Origin: Lentisphaeria bacterium
GTDB taxonomy: Bacteria; Verrucomicrobiota; Lentisphaeria; Victivallales; UBA1829
DNA length: 10,246 nucleotides
Direction: 5' to 3'
Assembly (NCBI GenBank): GCA_019408975.1
Contig: DXVA01000149.1
Coordinates: 1-10,246, forward strand
The notes beneath the pieces are model-generated. The model had not been told where the DNA came from. It did no database searches and saw only the letters and a program-made list of their open reading frames with translations. The translations under genes and the position numbers were made by a program. Shown piece by piece: positions 1 to 5,695 of this stretch (position 1 is the first letter of the stretch; every line of letters starts with the position of its first letter).

Positions 1-2
1 CC

Positions 3-683
3 CTGACGGAGAACGACAGCCGCGAACTCGTGCTGCTTGTCCGGCATGGCGACTCCTACCGTCGGCAGGGCATCGTCATGAACGGCAGGAAATCTAAGAC
101 CATCGGTTTTCAGCCGGAAAGTTACAACACTTTGAGCATCAATAGAGATACCGGGGAATTGCGGTTGGGCATCCCCACCAGTCCCAAGTGGATGGAGGAT
201 GCCTACTGCAGGCAGCTCGGCAAGAGCCTCTTCAATGATTACGATGCCTTTTCCGCTCCGCGCATCAACGATCTGGACAAGATCAGGGAACTCGGTCGGA
301 ACATCCTCGTCTATCACGGGGCGGCGGAGGTGAAGAGCATCTCCCTGCTGTCGATCAAGGCGTTCCTCAGCGGCGACAGTGGCATGTGTGCAATCCTTGA
401 GGCGGACAACGGGGATCTGTTCCGGGACATGGAACGGCATCATTTCAAGTTGTCGAGCATGGGTCGGATCATCCGGGCGAAGTTTCTGGTGAAAATCGGG
501 CGGTCGGAGCGGACGATTATCCTTGACGCATCCAACCGGTCGGGATATGATTACGATGATTTCGGCATGGTGGTGGACGAGTGGCTGCGACAGGTCGGCG
601 TCATCCACACTTTAATGCAGAATGACGAGGCCATTCATGTGGAACTCCTTGCTGACGAATGCAAGATCGCAGCCGCTGTTTGA
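3..683 (+). CDS. Unknown protein, 5' end cut by window edge
   Basis: The frame is open from base 3 and continues in frame through the GTG at 30, so that GTG is probably internal and the true start lies left of the window. At least 226 residues are visible, ending at TGA 681-683. I do not recognise the family. It is soluble-looking, with no membrane segment or signal peptide. It contains basic, mixed alpha/beta-looking stretches, for example RHGDSYRRQG near the visible start and IIRAKFLVKIGRSERTIIL around residues 155-175. The 3' end overlaps the next gene, which suggests the two are translated together and work as a pair. Function cannot be inferred; host flanking DNA, phage cargo and a regulator component are all possible. 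The reading frame is convincing because it is long, uninterrupted and has codon use like its neighbours. Confidence 0.75.
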   Translation: MTENDSRELVLLVRHGDSYRRQGIVMNGRKSKTIGFQPESYNTLSINRDTGELRLGIPTSPKWMEDAYCRQLGKSLFNDYDAFSAPRINDLDKIRELGRNILVYHGAAEVKSISLLSIKAFLSGDSGMCAILEADNGDLFRDMERHHFKLSSMGRIIRAKFLVKIGRSERTIILDASNRSGYDYDDFGMVVDEWLRQVGVIHTLMQNDEAIHVELLADECKIAAAV

Positions 684-1713
684 CTGGAAAGTCCTGCTTC
701 CCGGCATCGACATCGGGCAGTTCAGGGCAAAGTATCTGAACCCGGCTCCGGGAGAGGCTTTGCGTCTGCTCTGCCCGGATGCCGCCGACTGTCCGGAGGA
801 GTGCCACTACCGGAAAGTCCGTGAACTGAGTTCCGGACTGATGGCATGCTGTCCCCTGGACATCACCCGGCCCAGAATTCCGGTCACGCCGGAAGACATC
901 GGTATTTTCCGTTTGAATTACGCCCGTGTCCACAAGGAGATAGCCGATGCCCTTGGCATCGAGTTTTCCAGTGTGGATCTGGACGACGCCTTTTTCTGGG
1001 AACTTGGCTGTCTGAAGACCGGAACGGGAAGCCGGATGCCGGTCTATATTTCCTATTATATAAATACAACGGTCTTCGAACACCGGCTGGAGAACCTGCT
1101 CAAGGAAGACCGGACTTTCATCCTTCTTGTCGGCAGACTTGCGGATGTCCCAAAGGCGATGCTCGCCGCGCTGCGGCAGAAGAAGTGTGTCTGCCTGGGG
1201 CTGGATGACTGCGTATCCATTGCCCCGGACGGCAGTTTTGCCGCGGACGGCGAAACAGTGAATCTGCTGAACGGCATACGCTCCGCCAGACAGCAGACGG
1301 CGCTGACGGAATACCAGTGCGCACCCGACACCAAGTGGGCGGATGTTCACATCCGAAAAAAGGACGGAGACAATGTTTCCATCTGGGTCAAGGGGGAGGC
1401 TCCGATCCAGATCAATTATATGCAGCTCGGCATGTGCAATCAGAAAAAAGGATGCCGCACCGAGGCGTTTACCGCATTGCTCGCTCTGCTGTCCATGCCG
1501 GGCAAGGTTCTTCCGCTCCCGGCCAGAGACACGCGCGAATATGATTTCTGGAAACACCGGAAATATGAAATCTGCGCCGCACTGAGAAAATTCTTCCCGA
1601 ACATCAACGACGGTGACCCCATTGAATTCGTGAAAAACGAAGGCTATCAGGTGCGCTTCGTCAACCGGGACGATGCCAGCGGCTCTTCCAACTACCATCC
1701 CTCCCGAACCTGA
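637..1713 (+). CDS. Unknown protein with winged-helix-like C-terminus
   Basis: About 358 residues. I prefer ATG 637 over ATG 622 because GACGAGG (624-630) sits 6 nt upstream of it, while 622 has no ribosome binding site. The gene overlaps the upstream gene by 47 nt, so translational coupling is likely. The last ~75 residues (EICAALRKFFP, then DPIEFVKNEGYQVRF) match the pattern of the third helix and wing of OmpR/PhoB-type winged-helix domains, where a basic recognition helix is followed by a DPI..V...GY.V.F hairpin. Upstream is a segment with TKWADVHIRKKDGD and LGMCNQKKGCRTEAF, possibly a small beta domain. The N-terminal half is cysteine-rich (several in residues 35-75) and otherwise unrecognised. 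No aspartate receiver domain or sensor motif is evident. It may be a DNA-binding regulator acting on the repeat array just downstream. That is inference from position and fold resemblance. Confidence 0.75.
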   Translation: MWNSLLTNARSQPLFDWKVLLPGIDIGQFRAKYLNPAPGEALRLLCPDAADCPEECHYRKVRELSSGLMACCPLDITRPRIPVTPEDIGIFRLNYARVHKEIADALGIEFSSVDLDDAFFWELGCLKTGTGSRMPVYISYYINTTVFEHRLENLLKEDRTFILLVGRLADVPKAMLAALRQKKCVCLGLDDCVSIAPDGSFAADGETVNLLNGIRSARQQTALTEYQCAPDTKWADVHIRKKDGDNVSIWVKGEAPIQINYMQLGMCNQKKGCRTEAFTALLALLSMPGKVLPLPARDTREYDFWKHRKYEICAALRKFFPNINDGDPIEFVKNEGYQVRFVNRDDASGSSNYHPSRT

Positions 1714-1801
1714 TCCAATCCCATAGCGGATTCCACGGCACTTTGTCAATCACGGCAGGGTGCTTTTTTTTGCCCTTTCCCCCAGATTTTCGGTGCAAAG
1801 T

Positions 1802-1867
1802 CCGGTGCAAAAACCACGGGTCCGGTGCATTGCACCGGGTTTTGCACCGGCTTTTCAGCCTTTTTTT
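1802..1867 (+). terminator. Candidate terminator hairpin after the left gene pair
   Basis: CCGGTGCAAAA (1802-1812) and TTTTGCACCGG (1840-1850) are perfect 11-bp complements. A second small stem, GGCT (1849-1852) with AGCC (1857-1860), is followed at once by seven T (1861-1867). Together these could stop transcription coming from the unknown gene pair. An eight-T run at 1764-1771 is another possible stop but lacks a good stem. The arms coincide with two members of the GGTGCA array, so the hairpin may be only a by-product of that array. Confidence 0.35.
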
Positions 1868-1916
1868 GAGATTTTTTCGATAATTTAACTCTTTCATTAT
1901 CAACAATAATGTGATT
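1851..1916. other. AT-rich core between repeat clusters (unwinding element or promoter)
   Basis: This stretch is strongly AT-rich, with long T runs, compared with the GC-rich flanks. If the repeats are iterons it is the natural DNA-unwinding segment. It is also the best place for the promoter of the rightward early operon: AATAAT at 1905-1910 is a 5/6 match to a -10 box, but the sequence 15-17 bp upstream (for example TTTAAC 1884-1889) is a poor -35 box, so any promoter here would need an activator or a non-standard sigma factor. The two readings are not exclusive. Confidence 0.45.
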
Positions 1917-2014
1917 TTGCACCCGGTGCAATACCCATTTCTGCACCGGAGCCGGTGCAATTGCACCATTGGGGAGCGGAAGGCAAAAACGAAAAACAAT
2001 GCCGGACGCTTCAG

Positions 2015-2049
2015 TCCTCCGCCTTCCGCTCTGGAGCGGCCGAGGAGGA
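2015..2049 (+). promoter_or_regulatory. Leader hairpin masking the sigma gene's ribosome binding site
   Basis: In the transcript TCCTCC (2015-2020) can pair with GGAGGA (2044-2049), the core of the Shine-Dalgarno site of the gene starting at 2059. Between them lies a tight inner stem, CCGCT (2026-2030) with AGCGG (2035-2039) and loop CTGG. The TCCTCC copies the anti-Shine-Dalgarno sequence of 16S rRNA. Such a structure would hold translation of the sigma-like protein low until it is opened. The pairing is visible; regulation is inferred. Confidence 0.5.
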
Positions 2050-2058
2050 GAGCAAAAA

Positions 2059-2652
2059 ATGGCTCACATTATCACCGACGCGGAAGCGCAGACACTCACC
2101 CGAATCGCAAAATCACTCATCGGTCCTCTCGTCAGTCAGGGACTGATACAGAAACGAAACATGGATGATGCCGTTCAGGATTTGCTTCTGCTTGCAATTC
2201 GTGCGGCAGAGACCTTTTCCGATGAAGGAGCAGCGGATTTTGTCACGTATGCACACCATGTCATGCAGTTCGGCTGTTATCGTGTGGTCAGGAAAAACAA
2301 TAGCGCATCGACAAAGATGATCTCCAACGCAGTCTCAATCGAGGAAATCAGCGAGCTGGAGGACACGGACGATGCCCCGGACTATGGGAAAATCGGGATG
2401 CAGGTCCGGATGCCGGAGGGCGTGACAACAGGGGAAAAAAAGCGGCAGGATCAAATTCTTCTCATCCGCGAAGTGATCGCCAGCCTTTCCCCCGAGTCGC
2501 AGAAAATCTGCCGACTCCTGAGTGCCGAATGCTCCGTCTCGGAAATTGCCAGAAGAACGGCTCTCACCCGGAAGATTGTCCGGCTCAGAATCGAGTCCAT
2601 CAAAACCGCCTTGCTTGAGGCAGGAGTCGTCATCCGCGGGAAAAATAATTGA
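2059..2652 (+). CDS. Sigma-70-family-like transcription factor
   Basis: 197 residues. ATG 2059 is chosen because the strong site GAGGAGGAG (2042-2050) lies 8 nt upstream; the open frame extends back to a TTG at 1969, but that stretch runs into the repeat array and has no ribosome binding site. Residues about 25-80 (DDAVQDLLLLAIRAAETF, then FVTYAHHVM and VVRKN) resemble sigma region 2. Residues about 130-190 (REVIASLSPESQKICRLL, then SVSEIARRTALTRKIVRLRI) resemble region 4, with the HTH around 148-170. The linker (85-125) is acidic and there is no sign of region 3, so the layout is that of small ECF-like sigma factors or phage-encoded sigma-like regulators. It heads the early operon, so its likely job is to direct host RNA polymerase to phage promoters. 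It could instead be a region-4 HTH regulator without sigma activity. Confidence 0.75.
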   Translation: MAHIITDAEAQTLTRIAKSLIGPLVSQGLIQKRNMDDAVQDLLLLAIRAAETFSDEGAADFVTYAHHVMQFGCYRVVRKNNSASTKMISNAVSIEEISELEDTDDAPDYGKIGMQVRMPEGVTTGEKKRQDQILLIREVIASLSPESQKICRLLSAECSVSEIARRTALTRKIVRLRIESIKTALLEAGVVIRGKNN

Positions 2653-2743
2653 AAAATTTTTCAAAAAGAAGGGCCAATTTGACACCCTGCCTGGCAGTAA
2701 CCCCGATAGAGAACAACGCATCCACAACAAGGGAACAGCACTC
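2649..2743 (+). promoter_or_regulatory. Intergenic palindrome and orphan TTGACA box
   Basis: The gap between the sigma-like and exonuclease genes opens with a perfect 16-bp palindrome, TTGAAAAATTTTTCAA (2649-2664), overlapping the sigma stop codon. A perfect -35 hexamer, TTGACA, lies at 2679-2684, but no standard -10 box lies 16-18 bp downstream; the nearest is GATAGA (2705-2710), too far away at 20 bp. The combination could be an operator with a promoter for a non-standard sigma factor. The elements are visible; their function is a weak inference. Confidence 0.3.
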
Positions 2744-3547
2744 ATGAACACCAACTTCATCACCCACGAACCGGCGGACGAATATCACGCCCGCAGTTGC
2801 AGCGGAGAATTCATGTCCAGCCATCTTCTGGCAGACTTCCGGGAATCCCCGGCTCTCTACCGCAGGAAAGTTTCCGGGGAAATTACGGAAAGCGAATCCT
2901 CCGCATTCGTCATGGGACGCGCGGCACACTGCCTGATTCTGGAGGGACGGAACGCCTTTGACCGCGAATATGTTGTGACCGACGGGCCGATCAATCCCCG
3001 GACCGGCGAATCCTACGGGCGCAACACCAAGGCGTTTGCGGAATGGGCGGCGACTCAGGAACGCGAAATCATTTCCGGAAAGGACTTCAGCTTTCTCCTG
3101 AAACTGCAGCGCGGCGTCTGGCTGCACCCGCTCGCGTCGGAACTGCTGGCGGACGGAATCGCGGAAGGTGTGGTTCGGGCTGAATATTGTTCCGTTCCCT
3201 GCCAGATCCGGATGGATTGGTTCAGCATGAAGTCCGGGCTTGTTGATCTGAAAACCTGCGACACTCTCCGCTGGTTCGAGTCAGACTGCCATCGCTATGG
3301 CTACATCCAGCAGCTCGCGTTTTACCGGGCGATTCTCCGGATTGTGACCGGCAAAAACTTCCCCGTCCACATCATTGCGGTGGAAAAGAATGAACCGTTT
3401 TCCGCCGGGGTCTGGAAACTGACGGATGAACTGCTGGATCTGGCGGAACTTTCCAACAAAAGCGCCCTGGAGCGTTTCCGGAGCTGCTGTATTTCCGGAG
3501 TTTGGCCGACCGGATATGAAGATCTCCGTATCATTGACACACTTTGA
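2744..3547 (+). CDS. PDDEXK phage exonuclease (RecE-like, DUF3799 type)
   Basis: 267 residues. ATG 2744 follows AAGGGA by 9-10 nt; the open frame further upstream is out-of-frame shadow of the sigma gene. The catalytic core is clear: FVMGRAAHCLILEG (residues 55-68) is the conserved helix with GRAAH, followed by QIRMDWF with Asp158, LVDLKTC with Asp168 and Lys170 (the D...DxK metal site), and YIQQLAFYRA with Gln190 and Tyr194 (the QxxxY motif). This pattern defines the YqaJ/RecE/DUF3799 group of PDDEXK nucleases, which resect double-stranded DNA ends to give single strands for annealing. Length fits the nuclease domain alone, without the large N-terminal region of E. coli RecE. Its usual partner, an annealing protein, is probably the Sak4-like ATPase at 5696. 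Cytoplasmic. A Cas4-like role is unlikely because no iron-sulfur cysteine set is present. Confidence 0.88.
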   Translation: MNTNFITHEPADEYHARSCSGEFMSSHLLADFRESPALYRRKVSGEITESESSAFVMGRAAHCLILEGRNAFDREYVVTDGPINPRTGESYGRNTKAFAEWAATQEREIISGKDFSFLLKLQRGVWLHPLASELLADGIAEGVVRAEYCSVPCQIRMDWFSMKSGLVDLKTCDTLRWFESDCHRYGYIQQLAFYRAILRIVTGKNFPVHIIAVEKNEPFSAGVWKLTDELLDLAELSNKSALERFRSCCISGVWPTGYEDLRIIDTL

Positions 3548-3561
3548 GTTCAAAAAATAAT
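3534..3561 (+). promoter_or_regulatory. Candidate promoter upstream of ParB-like 1
   Basis: TTGACA (3534-3539), a 16-bp spacer and AATAAT (3556-3561) together match the vegetative sigma-70 consensus at 11 of 12 positions. Expected transcription would start near 3568, close to the ribosome binding site GAAGGGA (3563-3569) of the gene at 3579. That gives a very short leader that may lose part of that site, which counts against it. If real, it would let the ParB-like trio be expressed independently of the sigma-like gene. Confidence 0.4.
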
Positions 3562-3578
3562 AGAAGGGAAAAGTCCAG

Positions 3579-3998
3579 ATGATTGAGTTCAAAAGCATCG
3601 CTCCGTCCGCCCTCAGAACCTCGGAACCGTTCAAAACGCTGATGCCGTTTGACATGCGCGTGGTTGAACTTCTTGCCAAGTCCATGAAGAAAGATGGATT
3701 TGATTACTCTACCCCGATTGTTGTCTGGAAAGGACATAACAACACAGTAATTGATGGGCATTTGCGTCTTGCGGCGGCTCTGACAGCGGGAATCCCGCAG
3801 GTTTGGATCTATGAAAAGGAATTCGATTCCGAGAACGACGCAATTGAGTATGCGATTCATACCAATACCGCACGGGACTCACTTTCCGAACAGGAAATTG
3901 AAGATCAATACACCGTTCTTCAATATAAACGGCTTGCCGAAAGTACAAGTCGTCTCGGCAGAAAACTCCGGATTACCACAATGGAGGTGTCGCTGTGA
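3579..3998 (+). CDS. ParB-like N-terminal domain protein without HTH (ParB-like 1)
   Basis: 139 residues, ATG 3579 with GAAGGGA upstream. Residues 8-95 form a ParB/sulfiredoxin-fold N-terminal domain: PFDMRVVELLAKSMKKDGFD (the helix preceding the core), PIVVWKG, then the signature VIDGHLRLAAAL with Asp59, Gly60, His61 and Arg63, and DAIEYAIHTN at the end of the domain. In ParB proteins this domain binds CTP (GxxR-type motif) and drives clamp formation; in other members it acts as a nuclease or nucleotidase. The protein ends about 35 residues after the domain and has no ParB HTH, unlike its neighbour. The two are clear paralogues over the domain. It overlaps the next gene by 4 nt, so the proteins are probably made together and may form a mixed complex, with this one unable to bind DNA specifically on its own. 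Confidence 0.82.
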   Translation: MIEFKSIAPSALRTSEPFKTLMPFDMRVVELLAKSMKKDGFDYSTPIVVWKGHNNTVIDGHLRLAAALTAGIPQVWIYEKEFDSENDAIEYAIHTNTARDSLSEQEIEDQYTVLQYKRLAESTSRLGRKLRITTMEVSL

Positions 3999-4816
3999 AT
4001 GCAAGTCAGGAACAACTCCCGCCCGAAATGCTTCTGACGCAGGCTCCGTTCAACAGCATTTTTCCAATCCAGACGCCGGTTCTCCAGCGTATTGTGGACA
4101 GAATGAAAAAAATCGGATTCGATCCTGCCCATCCGATTCTTGTCTGGAAGCGCGGCTCCGATGCAGTGGTCATTGACGGCCATACCAGACTTCAGGCGGC
4201 ATTGTCTCTGGGGATTCGGGATATCCCGGTCATTTTTCGGGAGTTTGACAACCCGGGGGACGCCCTTGACTATGCGGTCAGCCAGCAGGTTGAACGGAGG
4301 AATATGACTCCGGCTGATATGCTCAGATATATTGAGGCCGCGGACAAACTTCTGGAACGCGGACGGAAAAAATTAGCGCCAAACGGCGCTAATTCCGAAG
4401 ATCATCCTGTTCAGCACGGAAAAAGCGCGGCAAAACTGGCTGAAGTTCTCAATGTATCATTGCGGAAAGCCGAGAGGCTTCGCAAGGTTGCAAGGGAAGG
4501 TTCCGATGAAACCAAAAAAGCTCTTTGCAACGGCGATATTTCTGTCAACAAGGCTTACAACGACACGGTGATCCGCTCTGCTTCAAGAAAAAACACTGTG
4601 CAGGAGGAGAGCGCGATTTCTCCGGAGGAGCAGCTTCGACTCGCTATGAAATTCCGTATGAAGAACATTCCGGAAAACATCATTGCCGCATTGAAAAAAG
4701 AGATTAAAAACGAAAAGGAACAGTATCCCGATCTCCATTACTCGGAAAAACAGATCGCGCTCATGAAGGACGTGATTCTGAACAGTCTTGACACAATTTT
4801 GAATCAGCTCGCATAA
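3995..4816 (+). CDS. ParB-like protein with ParB domain and HTH (ParB-like 2)
   Basis: 273 residues, GTG start at 3995 overlapping the previous stop (GTGA), with GGAGG (3983-3987) 7 nt upstream. Residues 15-95 carry the ParB N-terminal domain with VVIDGHTRLQAAL (Asp61, Gly62, His63, Arg65). QVERRNMTP (98-106) is the conserved bridge into the DNA-binding part. SAAKLAEVLNVSLRKAERLR (144-163) is the HTH, followed by KALCNGDISVNKAYND, a phrase typical of ParB/Noc-type central domains. The C-terminal 60 residues are charged and helical and could mediate dimerisation. It is a good candidate for binding specific DNA sites, perhaps the GGTGCA array, as a segregation, replication-control or transcription factor. 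No ParA ATPase is visible in the window. The coding sequence holds a strong hairpin between the two domains (4371-4394). Confidence 0.85.
   Translation: MNASQEQLPPEMLLTQAPFNSIFPIQTPVLQRIVDRMKKIGFDPAHPILVWKRGSDAVVIDGHTRLQAALSLGIRDIPVIFREFDNPGDALDYAVSQQVERRNMTPADMLRYIEAADKLLERGRKKLAPNGANSEDHPVQHGKSAAKLAEVLNVSLRKAERLRKVAREGSDETKKALCNGDISVNKAYNDTVIRSASRKNTVQEESAISPEEQLRLAMKFRMKNIPENIIAALKKEIKNEKEQYPDLHYSEKQIALMKDVILNSLDTILNQLA
4371..4394. repeat. Perfect intragenic inverted repeat, leftward terminator-like
   Basis: AATTAGCGCC (4371-4380) and GGCGCTAATT (4385-4394) are perfect 10-bp arms around an AAAC loop, inside the linker of ParB-like 2. Read leftward, the GC-rich stem runs into six T (complement of A 4367-4372), the form of a Rho-independent terminator. 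Read rightward there is no T run. It could stop antisense transcription, slow rightward transcription or translation between two protein domains, or be a small mobile palindrome inserted in a tolerant linker. Confidence 0.6.
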
Positions 4817-4832
4817 GGAAAGGAGCCCAATC

Positions 4833-5675
4833 ATGTATACGGTTACCACAGCAAAGGAATTCGACCACCTTGTTCTTACTCACTACAGCAGAATGTTTCA
4901 GTTGGACTGCACTCCGGATATTGCCAGACATATCCTGGAACTGTACAATGAGGGAAATCGCAATATCCGTCCCAAAAATGTGGAACGTCTCGCTCGTCTG
5001 ATGCGAGGTGGTCACTGGAAGTGCAAACGCGGTACCATGCCGCTGAAATTCGATAAAAACGGACGGCTTTTCGGAGGACAGCATCGTTTGGAAGCTGTCA
5101 TTGTTGCGGACATGACCGTTACGTTTTTCGTCATGCTTGATCTCGATGTGGATTTGCGGGATATCGAGGATGACGTTTCGCCCCATCAAAATCAGGATAA
5201 CGATCCCAACCTGAAAAAAGACGTCACGGCAATTTGCCGCGCACTCACCGGGATCAAATTCGGAACGGATGAGGAGAGACGTTTCTATGCCTGCCACAAA
5301 GACGCCATTGATGCTGTCAGAGGAATGTTTTCCTCGCAGCCCGGAGTGAAGATCGCAGGCGTTCTGGCCGAATTCGTCAAAGCCTATGAAACGGTACCGA
5401 TCGGAAAGCTGAAATATATCGCCCGTGTTCTCTGTTCCGGGCTTCCCGAGGGAAGAAAAGGAGATGCCGTTATTATCAAACTGCGTGATCTGCTGATCAA
5501 AAAGGATCCGCTGCCCTTTCTCAATGAAAAAGGCTCCATCGAATACTGGCCCAAGGTGCAGAGCATCATCAAAACAGTTGCGGATGATCGCGACCCCAGA
5601 AACCTGGTCGATCTGAAACAGCCTATTTATGCCCTTGAAGGCGATGTCCTTAAGATCATCTGCAACAACAATTGA
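4833..5675 (+). CDS. GGQHRL-type ParB-superfamily phage protein (ParB-like 3)
   Basis: 280 residues, ATG 4833 with AAAGGAG 7 nt upstream, separated by 16 nt from ParB-like 2. Residues 38-110 show the phage ParB-like nuclease pattern: NRNIRPKNVERLARLMRGGHW (42-62; asparagine-arginine and glycine-tryptophan landmarks), MPLKFDKNGRLFGGQHRLEAV (69-89) and FFVMLDLD (98-105). Most relatives have DGQHRL; here the first Asp is Gly81, which may affect activity. The remaining 170 residues are helical and lack an obvious HTH. Actinophage and other phage genomes carry similar proteins near recombination genes, usually of unknown role. It is only distantly related to the two ParB-like proteins before it, so three different versions of one fold stand side by side. 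Its exact activity (nuclease, CTP-binding or DNA-binding only) cannot be told from sequence. Confidence 0.75.
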   Translation: MYTVTTAKEFDHLVLTHYSRMFQLDCTPDIARHILELYNEGNRNIRPKNVERLARLMRGGHWKCKRGTMPLKFDKNGRLFGGQHRLEAVIVADMTVTFFVMLDLDVDLRDIEDDVSPHQNQDNDPNLKKDVTAICRALTGIKFGTDEERRFYACHKDAIDAVRGMFSSQPGVKIAGVLAEFVKAYETVPIGKLKYIARVLCSGLPEGRKGDAVIIKLRDLLIKKDPLPFLNEKGSIEYWPKVQSIIKTVADDRDPRNLVDLKQPIYALEGDVLKIICNNN

Positions 5676-5695
5676 AATCAGGAGGGAAACAGATT

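Larger units (their letters stand above)
1790..1967. repeat. GGTGCA iteron-like repeat array
   Basis: Ten copies of GGTGCA or its complement TGCACC lie within 178 bp: GGTGCA at 1792, 1804, 1824, 1925 and 1954, and TGCACC at 1831, 1843, 1918, 1942 and 1962. Most extend to CCGGTGCA/TGCACCGG. They fall in two clusters, 1790-1850 and 1917-1967, separated by an AT-rich core. Several form perfect palindromes: CCGGTGCATTGCACCGG (1822-1838), TTGCACC-C-GGTGCAA (1917-1931), GGTGCAATTGCACC (1954-1967) and TGCACCGGAGCCGGTGCA (1942-1959). This is the architecture of a replication origin with initiator-binding iterons around an unwinding region, or of a multi-site operator or parS-like locus. It lies directly ahead of the early operon. 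The repeats are directly visible; their role is inferred. Confidence 0.85.

Noticed and set aside
601..1749. 382-residue open frame on the minus strand
   Set aside because: It lies entirely opposite the unknown winged-helix gene, has no recognisable motif, and its length is explained by the GC-rich third codon positions of the plus-strand gene.
1790..1967. CRISPR array
   Set aside because: Repeats are only 6-11 bp, in both orientations and irregularly spaced, so this is not a repeat-spacer arrangement.
1969..2058. N-terminal extension of the sigma-like protein from TTG 1969
   Set aside because: It has no ribosome binding site, overlaps the repeat array, and is low-complexity basic sequence, while ATG 2059 has an excellent site.
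4788..4817. TTGACA with CATAAG 18 bp downstream, as a promoter for ParB-like 3
   Set aside because: Transcription would start inside the ribosome binding site of the gene at 4833, leaving it unusable; more likely a chance match in coding sequence.
4761..5297. 178-residue open frame on the minus strand
   Set aside because: Antisense of ParB-like 3, no motif and no ribosome binding site of note.
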